Of a stretch of DNA of 5,503 nt, positions 1 through 5,503 are shown one piece after another. Made by a program: the position numbers and the translations under genes. Location of the stretch: assembly GCA_003650445.1 (NCBI GenBank), contig QMQE01000165.1, positions 1 to 5,503 of the forward strand. Reading direction: 5' to 3'. Below the pieces are notes generated by a model. It was not told where the DNA came from. It searched no databases and saw nothing but the letters and a program-made list of their open reading frames with translations. Source of the stretch: Acidobacteriota bacterium. Its GTDB lineage: Bacteria; Acidobacteriota; Holophagae; Thermotomaculales; Thermotomaculaceae. The first letter of the stretch is position 1, and each line of letters begins with the position of its first letter.

Positions 1-46
1 AAAAATATTTTTATTACTCTAATGATAACAAAATATTACAAAAATT
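1..46. other. AT-rich non-coding end of window
   Basis: Almost entirely A and T, with short self-complementary AAAATTT-type stretches. No gene, hairpin-plus-T-tract terminator or promoter can be supported here. Confidence 0.5.
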
Positions 47-139
47 TCAAGTAAAATTTTTACCTAAGAATCTGCAACAGCCTGCCTGGCCGAGTTGTTC
101 AATCACACGATAATGTGAGATTGTTGTTCCAACCATCAT
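47..139 (-). pseudogene. Truncated Ser/Thr kinase N terminus (downstream copy)
   Basis: An ATG at 139 (or 136), with GGGGA a few bases upstream, opens a 30-codon frame beginning MMVGTTISHYRVIEQLGQAG and ending at the TGA at 47-49. The TTISHYRVIEQLGQ part is the usual beginning of a PknB-like kinase domain (first strand and start of the P-loop). The expected GGMGxVY continuation is replaced by AGCCRFLGKN, and AT-rich non-coding sequence follows with no kinase match in any frame. It aligns residue for residue with the relic just upstream (TI, Y, K/R, I/V, IE, LG, E/Q). A natural short peptide is possible, since the start and ribosome site look intact, but a broken kinase gene is more likely. 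Confidence 0.5.
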
Positions 140-219
140 ATTTTCCCCAAGTTGAATTCAACGGGCAGGCCTTCGCCGAGTCTTTCTATGATCTTATAAC
201 AAAATATGGTCTTTGTTGA
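136..219 (-). pseudogene. Relic of a Hanks-type Ser/Thr kinase N terminus (upstream copy)
   Basis: Read leftward, positions 210-169 code TIFCYKIIERLGEG. This matches the start of bacterial Ser/Thr kinases, where a TISHYKIxExLGEGG-like stretch leads into the glycine-rich ATP loop. After LGEG the kinase match ends (LPVEFNLGKI), and the frame stops at a TGA (136-138) overlapping the ATG of the next relic. Upstream, an in-frame TGA (223-225) precedes it and there is no start codon, so it cannot be a working gene. It is probably debris from a kinase gene, by deletion or recombination. Identification rests on about 14 residues, strengthened by the second, parallel match immediately downstream. The lysine, HRD and DFG motifs needed for catalysis are absent. 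Confidence 0.5.
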
Positions 220-254
220 TACTCACACCCCATATTACGTGGGTCGAATCTTCT

Positions 255-276
255 ATGGTTAGTCATTACCAACCAT
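255..276 (-). terminator. Stem-loop at the STAS stop codon (possible 3' end structure)
   Basis: On the minus strand ATGGTTGGT and ACTAACCAT form a 9-bp stem with one G-U pair and a 4-nt loop (AATG), beginning inside the TGA stop of the STAS gene. No U-tract follows, so it is not a canonical intrinsic terminator. It may stabilise the mRNA end or act with another factor. Confidence 0.3.
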
Positions 277-614
277 CACTGGAAAGTCGCGACAGCCCGA
301 TCAGCGGTCTCAAGGGTTTCGAAAATCGTGATCAGCTTGGTGATCATAAGAAGGCTTTTTACTTTCTCAGTAGCTCCGGCAATTTTGAGGTCCCCACCCG
401 CATTCCGAAGTGAGGTAAGGCATGCCATTAACATCCCTAACCCTTGACTGTTCAACCACTTGACTTTAGATAGATCCATCACCACCTTTTTGAGGCCATC
501 CTTGATCACACTTTTAACCTTTTCATGAACTTCCCTGGTCTCAGGGCCTCCCCATAGTTTGCCACTCACCGTAAGAACAGCTACATCTCCTACGATTTTC
601 TCTTTGACTGCCAT
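276..614 (-). CDS. STAS-domain anti-sigma-factor antagonist (SpoIIAA/RsbV-like)
   Basis: This 112-residue protein consists of one STAS domain, the normal length for a stand-alone anti-anti-sigma factor. The N-terminal strands (VAVLTVSGKLWGG, residues 11-23) lead to VVMDLSKVKWLNSQGLGML (44-62), the conserved phosphorylation loop. Ser56 in NSQGLG matches the serine that partner-switching kinases phosphorylate in SpoIIAA and RsbV. In that family the unphosphorylated form binds an anti-sigma kinase and frees the sigma factor; here the partners are not in the window, and other partner-switching roles are possible. The ATG at 614 is supported by AGGAG 8 nt upstream. It is separated from the glycosyltransferase operon by 110 bp, so it may have its own promoter, but I see no convincing -35/-10 pair. 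A stem-loop overlaps its stop codon. Two kinase N-terminal relics lie just downstream, which fits a signalling locus. Confidence 0.9.
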   Translation of the reverse strand: MAVKEKIVGDVAVLTVSGKLWGGPETREVHEKVKSVIKDGLKKVVMDLSKVKWLNSQGLGMLMACLTSLRNAGGDLKIAGATEKVKSLLMITKLITIFETLETADRAVATFQ

Positions 615-622
615 GATACTAT

Positions 623-627
623 CTCCT
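623..627 (-). promoter_or_regulatory. Shine-Dalgarno site of the STAS gene
   Basis: AGGAG on the minus strand, 8 nt before the ATG at 614. A strong site consistent with efficient translation of a regulatory protein. Confidence 0.7.
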
Positions 628-724
628 AAGCTGATAATAGTTCAAAATGACTTTGCTACTCCCTTAAAAAAGACATTTGATATGTTAACTATTAACCCCC
701 CTAAAATGGTGAGAATGCCCTTTT

Positions 725-1938
725 TTATTTCCCGAATTTGGGGTTCAAGTACTTAATAATAATTTCCGCAGCTTTTCTTGCGCCATCGATAGGAATGGGT
801 TTTGTTTTAATTTTTTTCCCGATATTTTCCAGAATAGCCTGTGCTAGCATCTCCGGGGTAGTCTTGCGGTAATTCATGCGCACTCCGGCTCCGTGCCGTG
901 CAATGCGTTCGGAGACATACAACTGTTGATCGAATTGATTTTCCAGTGGGAAGAAGAGGAACGGCCTTTGCAGGGCGGTCAATTCAATACTGGTGGTGCC
1001 GCCCCCACCACAACAGCCAGATCGCAAGCCGCGTAATGCTCATAAATATCCGGCAGAAAATGGTGGAGTTCAGCATCTCCCGGCAGTCGGGGAGGCTCCT
1101 TGCCGTAAAGCTCACCACAGACAAATACCATGTGCAAATTCGGCATTTCCTGTTTTAGAATTGAATAAGCCCGCCCGCAGAGCTCCAGCAAGTCCTTTCC
1201 CGCAGCCGTTCCACCTGTGGCACAGATAACCAGGGGGCCCGGCCCGTACCCAAGTTTTTTGCGGATTGCTGCTTTGTCCCGGTAATCTTCCGGATTGAAA
1301 CGAACGATGTGGCCGATTGCCTGGTAGTGTTTTCGGGCAAACTCCCGGCAGTGGGGTAAAAAGTAACCAAAGCGTCGGTCAGGAATATCCTCCCATTCTC
1401 CAACAAACAAATGCTTGATTTGAGGACTCGTTTTTTCAGTGTAATTGACCAGATTTCGATTTTTCATGAACGCCACCAGTCGCATCAGCGGATTTCTGCT
1501 TAAGGAGCGATAACTGATAAAATCCTCAATCATAATGACGGGACAGTCCAGATGAATGTTCCGGCGGGCTAATTCCAGCTGAACTCCGTAAATCTCATCG
1601 CCCACGATCAAATCGAACCGATATTTGTTCTGCACCTGTTCGGCCAGCCGGGCGTTCTGTCGTTTGGGTGCTTCGGAAAGTTTGGCATATTTCACCAGGT
1701 CCAGGCGAAAATTCTTCACGATGGGTGCAGCAATTTGATTGTAGTCCGCTACCTGATCGGTTTCGGGCAAAAGCCGTTCACCTGCCCCGGTCAGAAAACG
1801 GGCTGCCTGGGGATGGGCAATCCAGGAGACTTTTACCTCTGGCATTATCTTGTGCAACGCACGAACAATCGCCAGATCCCGCGTCACATGTCCCATGCCG
1901 CCTTGCCAGCTGATAAAGAGAATATTAGGAGTAGACAT
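725..1938 (-). pseudogene. GT-B glycosyltransferase, MurG/GT28-like (third paralogue), frameshifted
   Basis: This is the third member of the tandem set. The frame from the ATG at 1938 codes ILFISWQGGMGHVTRD (residues 6-21), DLIVGDEIYG, MIEDFIS and LVICATGGTAAGKDLLELCG, then goes off-family after CDLAVVV and stops at 979-981. The -1 frame carries on with GGGTTSIELTAL, FPLENQFDQQLY, RIARHGAGVRM and a normal end at 725-727. One extra G in the run at 1002-1006 gives about 404 residues, matching the paralogues. The acceptor-side domain has diverged more than in the other two copies (ARRNIHLDCPVIMIEDF, NRNLVNYTEK), suggesting a different acceptor, while the donor site keeps the GGGTT signature. The gene starts 11 bp after the second paralogue, with AAGGGA 6 nt before the ATG. 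As sequenced, the stop truncates the donor-binding domain before its signature, so the product should be inactive unless the break is an artefact. Confidence 0.82.
1002..1006 (-). other. Frame break in the third glycosyltransferase at a G5 run
   Basis: On the minus strand GTT GTG GTG GGG GCG reads VVVGA, where the family has a hydrophobic run followed by GGGTT. A sixth G would give GTG GGG GGC GGC ACC ACC, that is VGGGTT, which continues exactly in the downstream frame. It breaks the donor-binding loop itself. Confidence 0.8.
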
Positions 1939-1944
1939 AGCTTT

Positions 1945-1950
1945 TCCCTT
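1945..1950 (-). promoter_or_regulatory. Shine-Dalgarno site of the third glycosyltransferase
   Basis: AAGGGA on the minus strand lies 6 nt before the ATG at 1938. Its first base is the last base of the second paralogue's TAA, so the two genes are tightly coupled in one transcript. Confidence 0.55.
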
Positions 1951-3166
1951 TAATTTTGGGTGAAATTTTGAAGAAGGCGGCTAATCGCCTCAGCGGCTTT
2001 TTTTGCCCCATCTGTGGGAATGGCCGGCCAGGTTGGTTCCGTGTTCAGATTCTTGATCACCGCTTCCGCCAGAATCTCCGGTGTGGTTCGGGAAAAATGC
2101 ATTCGCACGCCGGACTGATGTCGAGCCAGACGCTGAGGCAGGTAGAGTTCCTGTTCGAAATGTCCTTTTAGAGGAAAGCAAATAAACGGTCTGCGAAGCG
2201 CGGTGAGTTCCAGGATGCTGGTGTTTCCGCTTTGAATAATGGCCAGGTCGCAGGCGGCGAAATGTTCGTAGAGAGCCGGTAGGTAGCCTTTGATCTCCAC
2301 GCCCTCCGGTACGTTGAGCAAATCGGGAGAAAGACGGGGCCCACAAACCAGAATCATCCGGGCATCGGGGATTTTTTCCTGGATAATTGGAAAGGCTTGA
2401 CCGCAGAGCTCCAGCAAATCTTTCCCTACCGAAGTTCCACCGATGGAACAGATAATCAGGGTTGACCATAGCCCAGCCTGGCTCGAATGGCTGCTCGATC
2501 AGCATAGTCCGCCGGATCAAAGGGGAGCACGTATCCCACAAAATGGCAGACTTTAATCGCCAATTCGCGTCGATTGGGGAGCCGAAACCCCAGGCGGGTG
2601 TCCGGGATGTCCTCTGGCTGGCCAATAAAGAGTGCGATGTTCTTCGGATCATGGAAGAAATCCCCAAACCTGGCCCATTTCCGGTTCCAGAGGTAAGTGC
2701 CCAGCTTTTCCAGCGGATTCCAACTCACCGAAGCGTTTCCGATGAAATCATAAATCATCACAAAAGGAATGTCTATTCGGACTTTTCCGCTGGAAAGAGC
2801 CATCTTAATCTCGTAAGCTTCGTCGGCAACAATGAGATCAAATTGTTTTTCTTCCACCACCTGCCGGAATACCTCCACGTTCTGCTTCCAGGTTCCTTTC
2901 GCTTTGAGCAGGTAATTTAACAGATTGAGCCGATATCCCGTTTCAGCAGCCTGTTCAGCGGAAATATTGTCGTTGGCGAAAAAAGCTGCTTCTGGGAGCA
3001 GTGTTTTCCCTTTTTCCTCAATCACCTGGCTGGCAGGATGTGCGGCTAACCAGGAAATTTCCGCCTGCGGATATTGAACACGCAGCTCCCGGGCGATGGC
3101 CAGGTCGCGTGTTACATGTCCCAGACCAATGGAGCCGCTGATGAATAAAATTTTGGGATTAGACAT
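1950..3166 (-). pseudogene. GT-B glycosyltransferase, MurG/GT28-like (second paralogue), frameshifted
   Basis: This close relative of the intact upstream glycosyltransferase is split into two open segments. Codons from the ATG at 3166 give 236 residues (KILFISGSIGLGHVTRD near residues 5-21, DLIVADEAYE, VMIYDFIG) and end at LGYGQP with a TGA at 2456-2458. The shifted frame continues with LIICSIGGTSVGKDLLELCG and runs to the TAA at 1950-1952. Adding one base to the CCC run (minus strand, about 2459-2461) joins them into about 405 residues collinear with the 403-residue paralogue. The ATG at 3166 is chosen over an in-frame start at 3220 because GGAG sits 4 nt upstream and the paralogue also starts just before the first strand. 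The donor-site motif reads SGNTSILELTAL where the paralogues have GGGTT-IELTAL, so donor specificity or activity may differ. No other stop interrupts either half, so the lesion is recent or a sequencing indel. Confidence 0.82.
2456..2461 (-). other. Frame break in the second glycosyltransferase
   Basis: On the minus strand the codons GGT CAA CCC TGA end the N-terminal segment exactly where the paralogue reads GYGNHPLIVCSIGG. One more C after CCC gives CTG ATT ATC TGT and restores PLIICSIGG. The break lies in the interdomain linker. The short CCC run is not an obvious programmed -1 slippery site, because the Pro codon would have to re-pair on ACC. Confidence 0.8.
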
Positions 3167-3170
3167 TTTT

Positions 3171-3176
3171 CTCCTT
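3171..3176 (-). promoter_or_regulatory. Shine-Dalgarno site of the second glycosyltransferase
   Basis: AAGGAG on the minus strand ends 4 nt before the ATG at 3166. It decides the start in favour of MSNPKILF over the longer in-frame reading from 3220. Confidence 0.7.
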
Positions 3177-3197
3177 TTGCGTGAGAAAGAAAGACCG

Positions 3198-3211
3198 TTG
3201 AAACGATTCAA
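3198..3211. promoter_or_regulatory. Short inverted repeat in the gap before the second glycosyltransferase
   Basis: TTGAA-ACGA-TTCAA lies in the 127-bp gap between the first and second glycosyltransferases, 32 nt before the ATG. This gap is wide for an operon otherwise packed at overlaps or 11 bp, so an internal promoter or control site is conceivable. The arms are only 5 bp, so chance is quite possible. Confidence 0.2.
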
Positions 3212-3293
3212 TGTCAGCACATTTTCCCACCTAACAGAAGTTAAGTATTAGTTTTATCAAACCTTTGTTTTGACACCCGAATGCGTTGGATGT

Positions 3294-4505
3294 TCAGTTC
3301 AACAATTCCCGCACAATTCCGGCGGCTTTGCGCGCCCCATCTACCGGAATTTGGGCATAATTTACCTCGCTGTTCAATGTGTCCAGGGCCGCCCGGGCCA
3401 GCGATTCCGAAGTGGTTCGGGAGAAGCTCATTCTCACTCCGGCACGGTGGCGTGCCAGTCGCTCGGTCACGTACAGCTCCTGAGCAAACTGCCCTTCGAT
3501 GGGGAAGTAGAGAAAGGGAATCCGCAGGGCCGTGAGCTCGATGGTGGTAGTGCCGCCGCCCTGGACGATGGCCAGATCGCAGGCGGCGAAATGGCGATAC
3601 AGATTGGGTACGTAGCCGTGAACCTCCACGCCTTTGGGAACCTGCAGGGAAGCGGGATTCAACCGCGGACCGCACACCAGCGCCATCTGTAAACCGGGTA
3701 ATTTCTCCTTCAGAAGAAGATAGGCCCGGCCACACAGTTCCAGCATCTCCTTGCCGATAGCGGTGCCGCCAATGGAACACACGATCAGCGGATGATTACC
3801 ATAGCCAAGTTGTTGGCGCAGTGTCTGCTTATCCTTTAATTCTTCTGGATTGAAACGAAGAATGTAGCCCAGAACGTGGCAGTGCCGCTTCAGCCAATCC
3901 CGGCAATTGGGCATCCGGAAACCGAACGGTTTGTCCGGGACGTCTTCCGCTTCCCCCACAAACAGGTTAGTCAGGAAATTGGGCGGATTGTCGTGGTTAC
4001 GGCACCATTTGCGGTTATTCAGATAGACCCCCAGTCTCTCAATTGGATTACGGCTCATGGATTCTGTCCCGATGAAGTCGTAAATCATCACAAAGGGAAC
4101 GTCCAGAACAAGTTTTTTAGCGTGAATGGGAATGGCGATCTCGTAGGTTTCGTCCCCGATGATTAAATCGAAATGCTCCCGGGCGAGCAGCTGGTTGAAG
4201 ACCTTCAGATGGCGTCTCCAGGCTTTTTTAACTTTCAGGGAGTAGGTAATCAGGTTCATGGAAAATCCGCTGGCGGCCTGCTCGGCGGCGATGGTTTCGT
4301 CGTCCCAGACGTACGGCTCCGGCCAGGGGAATTCGCCCTCCTGCTTTAGTACTATATTGGCGGGATGGGCGGCCAACCAGCTAATCTCCGCCGCGGGGAT
4401 TTCGGCACGGATGGCGCGGGCGATGGCCAGGTCGCGGGTAATGTGGCCCAAACCCAGCGAGCCGCTGATGTAAAGAATGCGCTTACCCACGGGTGGAAGC
4501 CCCAT
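3294..4505 (-). CDS. GT-B glycosyltransferase, MurG/GT28-like (first of three paralogues)
   Basis: This intact 403-residue protein has a two-domain GT-B layout. The N-terminal acceptor-side Rossmann domain opens with ILYISGSLGLGHITRD (residues 10-25), whose GxGH loop is typical of the MurG/GT28 and related groups. DLIIGDETYE (113-122) and VMIYDFIG (139-146) follow. The linker near LGYGNHPLIVCSIGG (233-247) leads into the C-terminal nucleotide-sugar domain, with the donor-binding signature GGGTTTIELTAL (316-327) and FPIEGQFAQELY (334-345). By family it should transfer a sugar from an NDP-sugar at the cytoplasmic side of the membrane; donor and acceptor are unknown. The ATG at 4505 has no good Shine-Dalgarno. 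A GTG at 4490, with GGGG about 9 nt upstream, aligns better with the paralogues' N termini and may be the true start (398 aa). Either start overlaps the methyltransferase stop (23 or 8 bp), implying translational coupling. It is the only uninterrupted copy of the three. Confidence 0.9.
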   Translation of the reverse strand: MGLPPVGKRILYISGSLGLGHITRDLAIARAIRAEIPAAEISWLAAHPANIVLKQEGEFPWPEPYVWDDETIAAEQAASGFSMNLITYSLKVKKAWRRHLKVFNQLLAREHFDLIIGDETYEIAIPIHAKKLVLDVPFVMIYDFIGTESMSRNPIERLGVYLNNRKWCRNHDNPPNFLTNLFVGEAEDVPDKPFGFRMPNCRDWLKRHCHVLGYILRFNPEELKDKQTLRQQLGYGNHPLIVCSIGGTAIGKEMLELCGRAYLLLKEKLPGLQMALVCGPRLNPASLQVPKGVEVHGYVPNLYRHFAACDLAIVQGGGTTTIELTALRIPFLYFPIEGQFAQELYVTERLARHRAGVRMSFSRTTSESLARAALDTLNSEVNYAQIPVDGARKAAGIVRELLN

Positions 4506-5190
4506 CCGATTTTTCGTCGGTTGGTGATTTTGGAGTAAACATCTGCGCCATTGCCTTCAGCACCATCTTTCGGACAATGTGTTTGAATCCCAGGCGGATG
4601 GGCCAGCTGAACAGCAAGCGTCTTTTGCGCAACTTTTTCCTGATGGAAGGTGCCTGTTCGCCCAGGTAAACGATTAGCGAGAAGAAATTGAAAACGAAAA
4701 TTTTGTTGGAAAATTTTCGAAAATCGCTCTTGCGGTAGAAAGAACGGTGGGTTTCGTAGGGATTCCCGAACATGGTATTCTGTGGCAGGTCGATTCGGGG
4801 AGTGGAAATGATGATGTTCTTTCCGTACTGTTGGCACAACTGCAATAGTTTTTGACCGTCCGCAAAGTCGAAATGCTCGATGATGTCGATCAGCAAAATG
4901 AGATCGTAGTGCTCCGTTAGGGTGGGCAGAATGTCCAGCGCATTCCCAAAGTAGATATGGTTGTAAATCAGCTTCTGCAAGGGGGTAATGTAGTTTTTGA
5001 AAATCTCAATGCCGTCGATGCGCCGCTGCCACTTGTGGATTTCCTGGCGGCCATCCAGCACATCCAGATACTCCCGGCACAGGAAGCCGTACTTTCCGAA
5101 TCCCACCCCCACATCCAAAATGCTTGCGGGTTGGGTGAGTACGATGAGTTCCACAATTTCGTTCAACTGGAAGAAATGGCTCGAAGGCAC
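4483..5190 (-). CDS. Class I SAM-dependent methyltransferase
   Basis: This 235-residue protein has the Rossmann-fold methyltransferase pattern. The glycine-rich SAM-binding motif I (ILDVGVGFGKYG) is at residues 24-35, an acidic residue after strand 2 (IDGIEIF, Glu62) should bind the ribose hydroxyls, a motif IV-like strand and helix (LILLIDIIEHF) is at 97-107, and NIIISTPR is at 125-132. It resembles Methyltransf_11/23-type small-molecule or glycan methyltransferases; the acceptor is not identifiable. The C terminus is basic (RKKLRKRR, 184-191) and then low in complexity, which might favour membrane or nucleic-acid contact (inference). No signal peptide is seen, so it is probably cytoplasmic. 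The GTG start is chosen because AAGGA lies 8 nt upstream and motif I then falls at a normal distance from the N terminus. It is the first gene of the operon, and its 3' end overlaps the first glycosyltransferase, so it probably acts in the same pathway. Confidence 0.85.
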   Translation of the reverse strand: MPSSHFFQLNEIVELIVLTQPASILDVGVGFGKYGFLCREYLDVLDGRQEIHKWQRRIDGIEIFKNYITPLQKLIYNHIYFGNALDILPTLTEHYDLILLIDIIEHFDFADGQKLLQLCQQYGKNIIISTPRIDLPQNTMFGNPYETHRSFYRKSDFRKFSNKIFVFNFFSLIVYLGEQAPSIRKKLRKRRLLFSWPIRLGFKHIVRKMVLKAMAQMFTPKSPTDEKSDGASTRG

Positions 5191-5198
5191 CTTTCTGT

Positions 5199-5203
5199 TC
5201 CTT
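5199..5203 (-). promoter_or_regulatory. Shine-Dalgarno site of the methyltransferase
   Basis: AAGGA (within AGAAGGA) on the minus strand, 8 nt before the GTG at 5190. It supports the non-ATG start, since no ATG lies at a suitable distance. Confidence 0.65.
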
Positions 5204-5223
5204 CTTTTAAACGTACTGAAATA

Positions 5224-5237
5224 AAAATACGTATTTT
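5224..5237. promoter_or_regulatory. Perfect 14-bp palindrome in the operon leader; possible operator or -10 region
   Basis: AAAATACGTATTTT is perfectly self-complementary and sits 34-47 nt before the GTG of the methyltransferase. The minus-strand hexamer TAAAAT (5233-5238) overlaps it and could serve as a -10 box, though no good -35 lies 16-18 bp upstream. A dimeric regulator site is possible but unproven. Confidence 0.3.
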
Positions 5238-5285
5238 ATCCCAGGTTCGGAAAAACCCCCTCTAAAAATTTTTCTATCCCTTGCC

Positions 5286-5455
5286 CAGATTCTGCTGAAA
5301 AATGGCAATTTCACAGAAAACGTGCTCCATTCTATCTTGTAGGAGGCGTCTCCAGACGCCGATGGAATCGAGCTCTGAAGAGCCCTCCCACAGAAATAAA
5401 TATCTGAAGTGAGCCCATAGTACTGGCAACAACTCCATTTTTCCGACAGAATCTG
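5286..5455. repeat. Outer imperfect inverted repeat enclosing the REP-like pair
   Basis: The minus strand at 5305-5286 and the plus strand at 5435-5455 both read CCATTTTTC, then 2 or 3 unmatched bases, then CAGAATCTG, giving 18 matching positions. The two arms enclose the REP-like pair with nearly the same centre, at 32 and 42 nt from it. The whole block of about 170 bp is therefore a nested inverted-repeat unit and may be a MITE-like element or a larger REP-derived module. No target-site duplication was recognised. Confidence 0.45.
5338..5392. repeat. Inverted pair of REP-like palindromes (BIME-like)
   Basis: Two units face each other around a shared centre, GATGGAATC (5361-5369). The plus-strand unit is TGTAGGAG running into the 16-nt palindrome GGCGTCTCCAGACGCC (5345-5360). 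The minus-strand unit is TGTGGGAG running into GGGCTCTTCAGAGCTC (5370-5385). Each carries the GTAG/GTGG head followed by a short imperfect palindrome that is characteristic of REP elements mobilised by RAYT (TnpA-REP) transposases. It lies about 150 bp upstream of the methyltransferase start, in untranslated sequence, and could fold into stable RNA or DNA hairpins. No RAYT gene is in the window. Confidence 0.7.
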
Positions 5456-5503
5456 CACCTGTGCAAATAAGCCAGGGGTTGACTCCGTAAGTTTAAAAAT
5501 TAC

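Larger units (their letters stand above)
5191..5503. other. Non-coding leader upstream of the operon
   Basis: No supportable gene. An 83-codon minus-strand frame across 5207-5458 matches nothing recognisable, runs through both REP-like palindromes and is judged spurious. The stretch holds the nested inverted repeats, the 14-bp palindrome, the methyltransferase ribosome site and a small TGCAC-CT-GTGCA inverted repeat (5454-5465). The operon promoter is expected here, but no strong -35/-10 pair was found. Confidence 0.6.

Noticed and set aside
213..413. 66-codon plus-strand frame
   Set aside because: Antisense to the STAS gene, whose domain and start site are clear; no independent support.
673..685. 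ACAT-ATGT mini-hairpin followed by CTTTTTT on the minus strand, as a terminator after the third glycosyltransferase
   Set aside because: The stem is only 4 bp and AT-rich, too weak for an intrinsic terminator despite the T-tract.
684..696. GTTAA-CTA-TTAAC inverted repeat between the third glycosyltransferase and the STAS gene
   Set aside because: Short AT-rich arms that are expected by chance; no adjoining promoter elements.
998..1010. Programmed -1 ribosomal frameshift in the third glycosyltransferase
   Set aside because: The A-site GGG could re-pair, but the P-site GTG to GGT slip is poor, and the family reads through without recoding in the intact paralogue; a base deletion is simpler.
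1990..2667. 225-codon minus-strand frame across the second glycosyltransferase
   Set aside because: It lies in a shifted frame over the real gene. The composition is rich in Arg, Ser and Thr with no family match; the paralogue alignment follows the other two frames.
2462..2920. 152-codon plus-strand frame
   Set aside because: Antisense to the second glycosyltransferase, with no recognisable domain or ribosome site.
3241..3780. 179-codon minus-strand frame
   Set aside because: A shadow of the intact first glycosyltransferase in another frame; low-complexity Arg/Gly/Ser content.
5207..5458. 83-codon minus-strand frame in the leader
   Set aside because: It reads through the REP-like palindromes and has no recognisable protein features.
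5479..5503. TTGACT as a plus-strand -35 box at the right edge
   Set aside because: The window ends where the -10 would be, so it cannot be judged.

Overview
The window is bacterial. Genes are compact, start behind clear Shine-Dalgarno sites, include an apparent GTG start, and all supported genes run leftward on the minus strand. Lineage cannot be fixed from this sequence. Two fragments matching the N-terminal signature of Hanks-type Ser/Thr kinases, plus a STAS protein, suggest a signalling-rich Gram-negative-type lineage such as Calditrichota, KSB1-like groups or Acidobacteriota; that is only a guess.

Layout in transcription order, right to left. Positions 5503-5191 are a non-coding leader. 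It holds an inverted pair of REP-like palindromes (about 5338-5392), an outer inverted repeat around them (5286-5305 / 5435-5455) and a 14-bp AT palindrome (5224-5237). Next come a class I SAM-dependent methyltransferase (4483-5190), a GT-B glycosyltransferase overlapping its 3' end (3294-4505), a second paralogous glycosyltransferase (1950-3166) and a third (725-1938, starting 11 bp after the second). After a 110-bp gap there is a small STAS-domain anti-sigma-factor antagonist (276-614). The last 275 bases hold no intact gene, but carry two short relics of Ser/Thr kinase N termini in tandem (about 136-219 and 47-139), then AT-rich sequence.

The three glycosyltransferases are tandem paralogues of 403, about 405 and about 404 residues. 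Only the first is open throughout. The other two each carry one net -1 frame change at a short G/C run (near 2459-2461 and 1002-1006), and one extra base restores a full-length family member in each. They are either recent pseudogenes or sequencing/assembly indels. The gene content (methyltransferase plus three MurG-like glycosyltransferases) suggests building or decorating a glycan or glycolipid; the substrate cannot be read from the sequence. The STAS protein and kinase relics look like a separate signalling locus downstream. I see no clear novel defence or mobile system; the most unusual items are the nested inverted-repeat element, the kinase relics and the two matching frame breaks.
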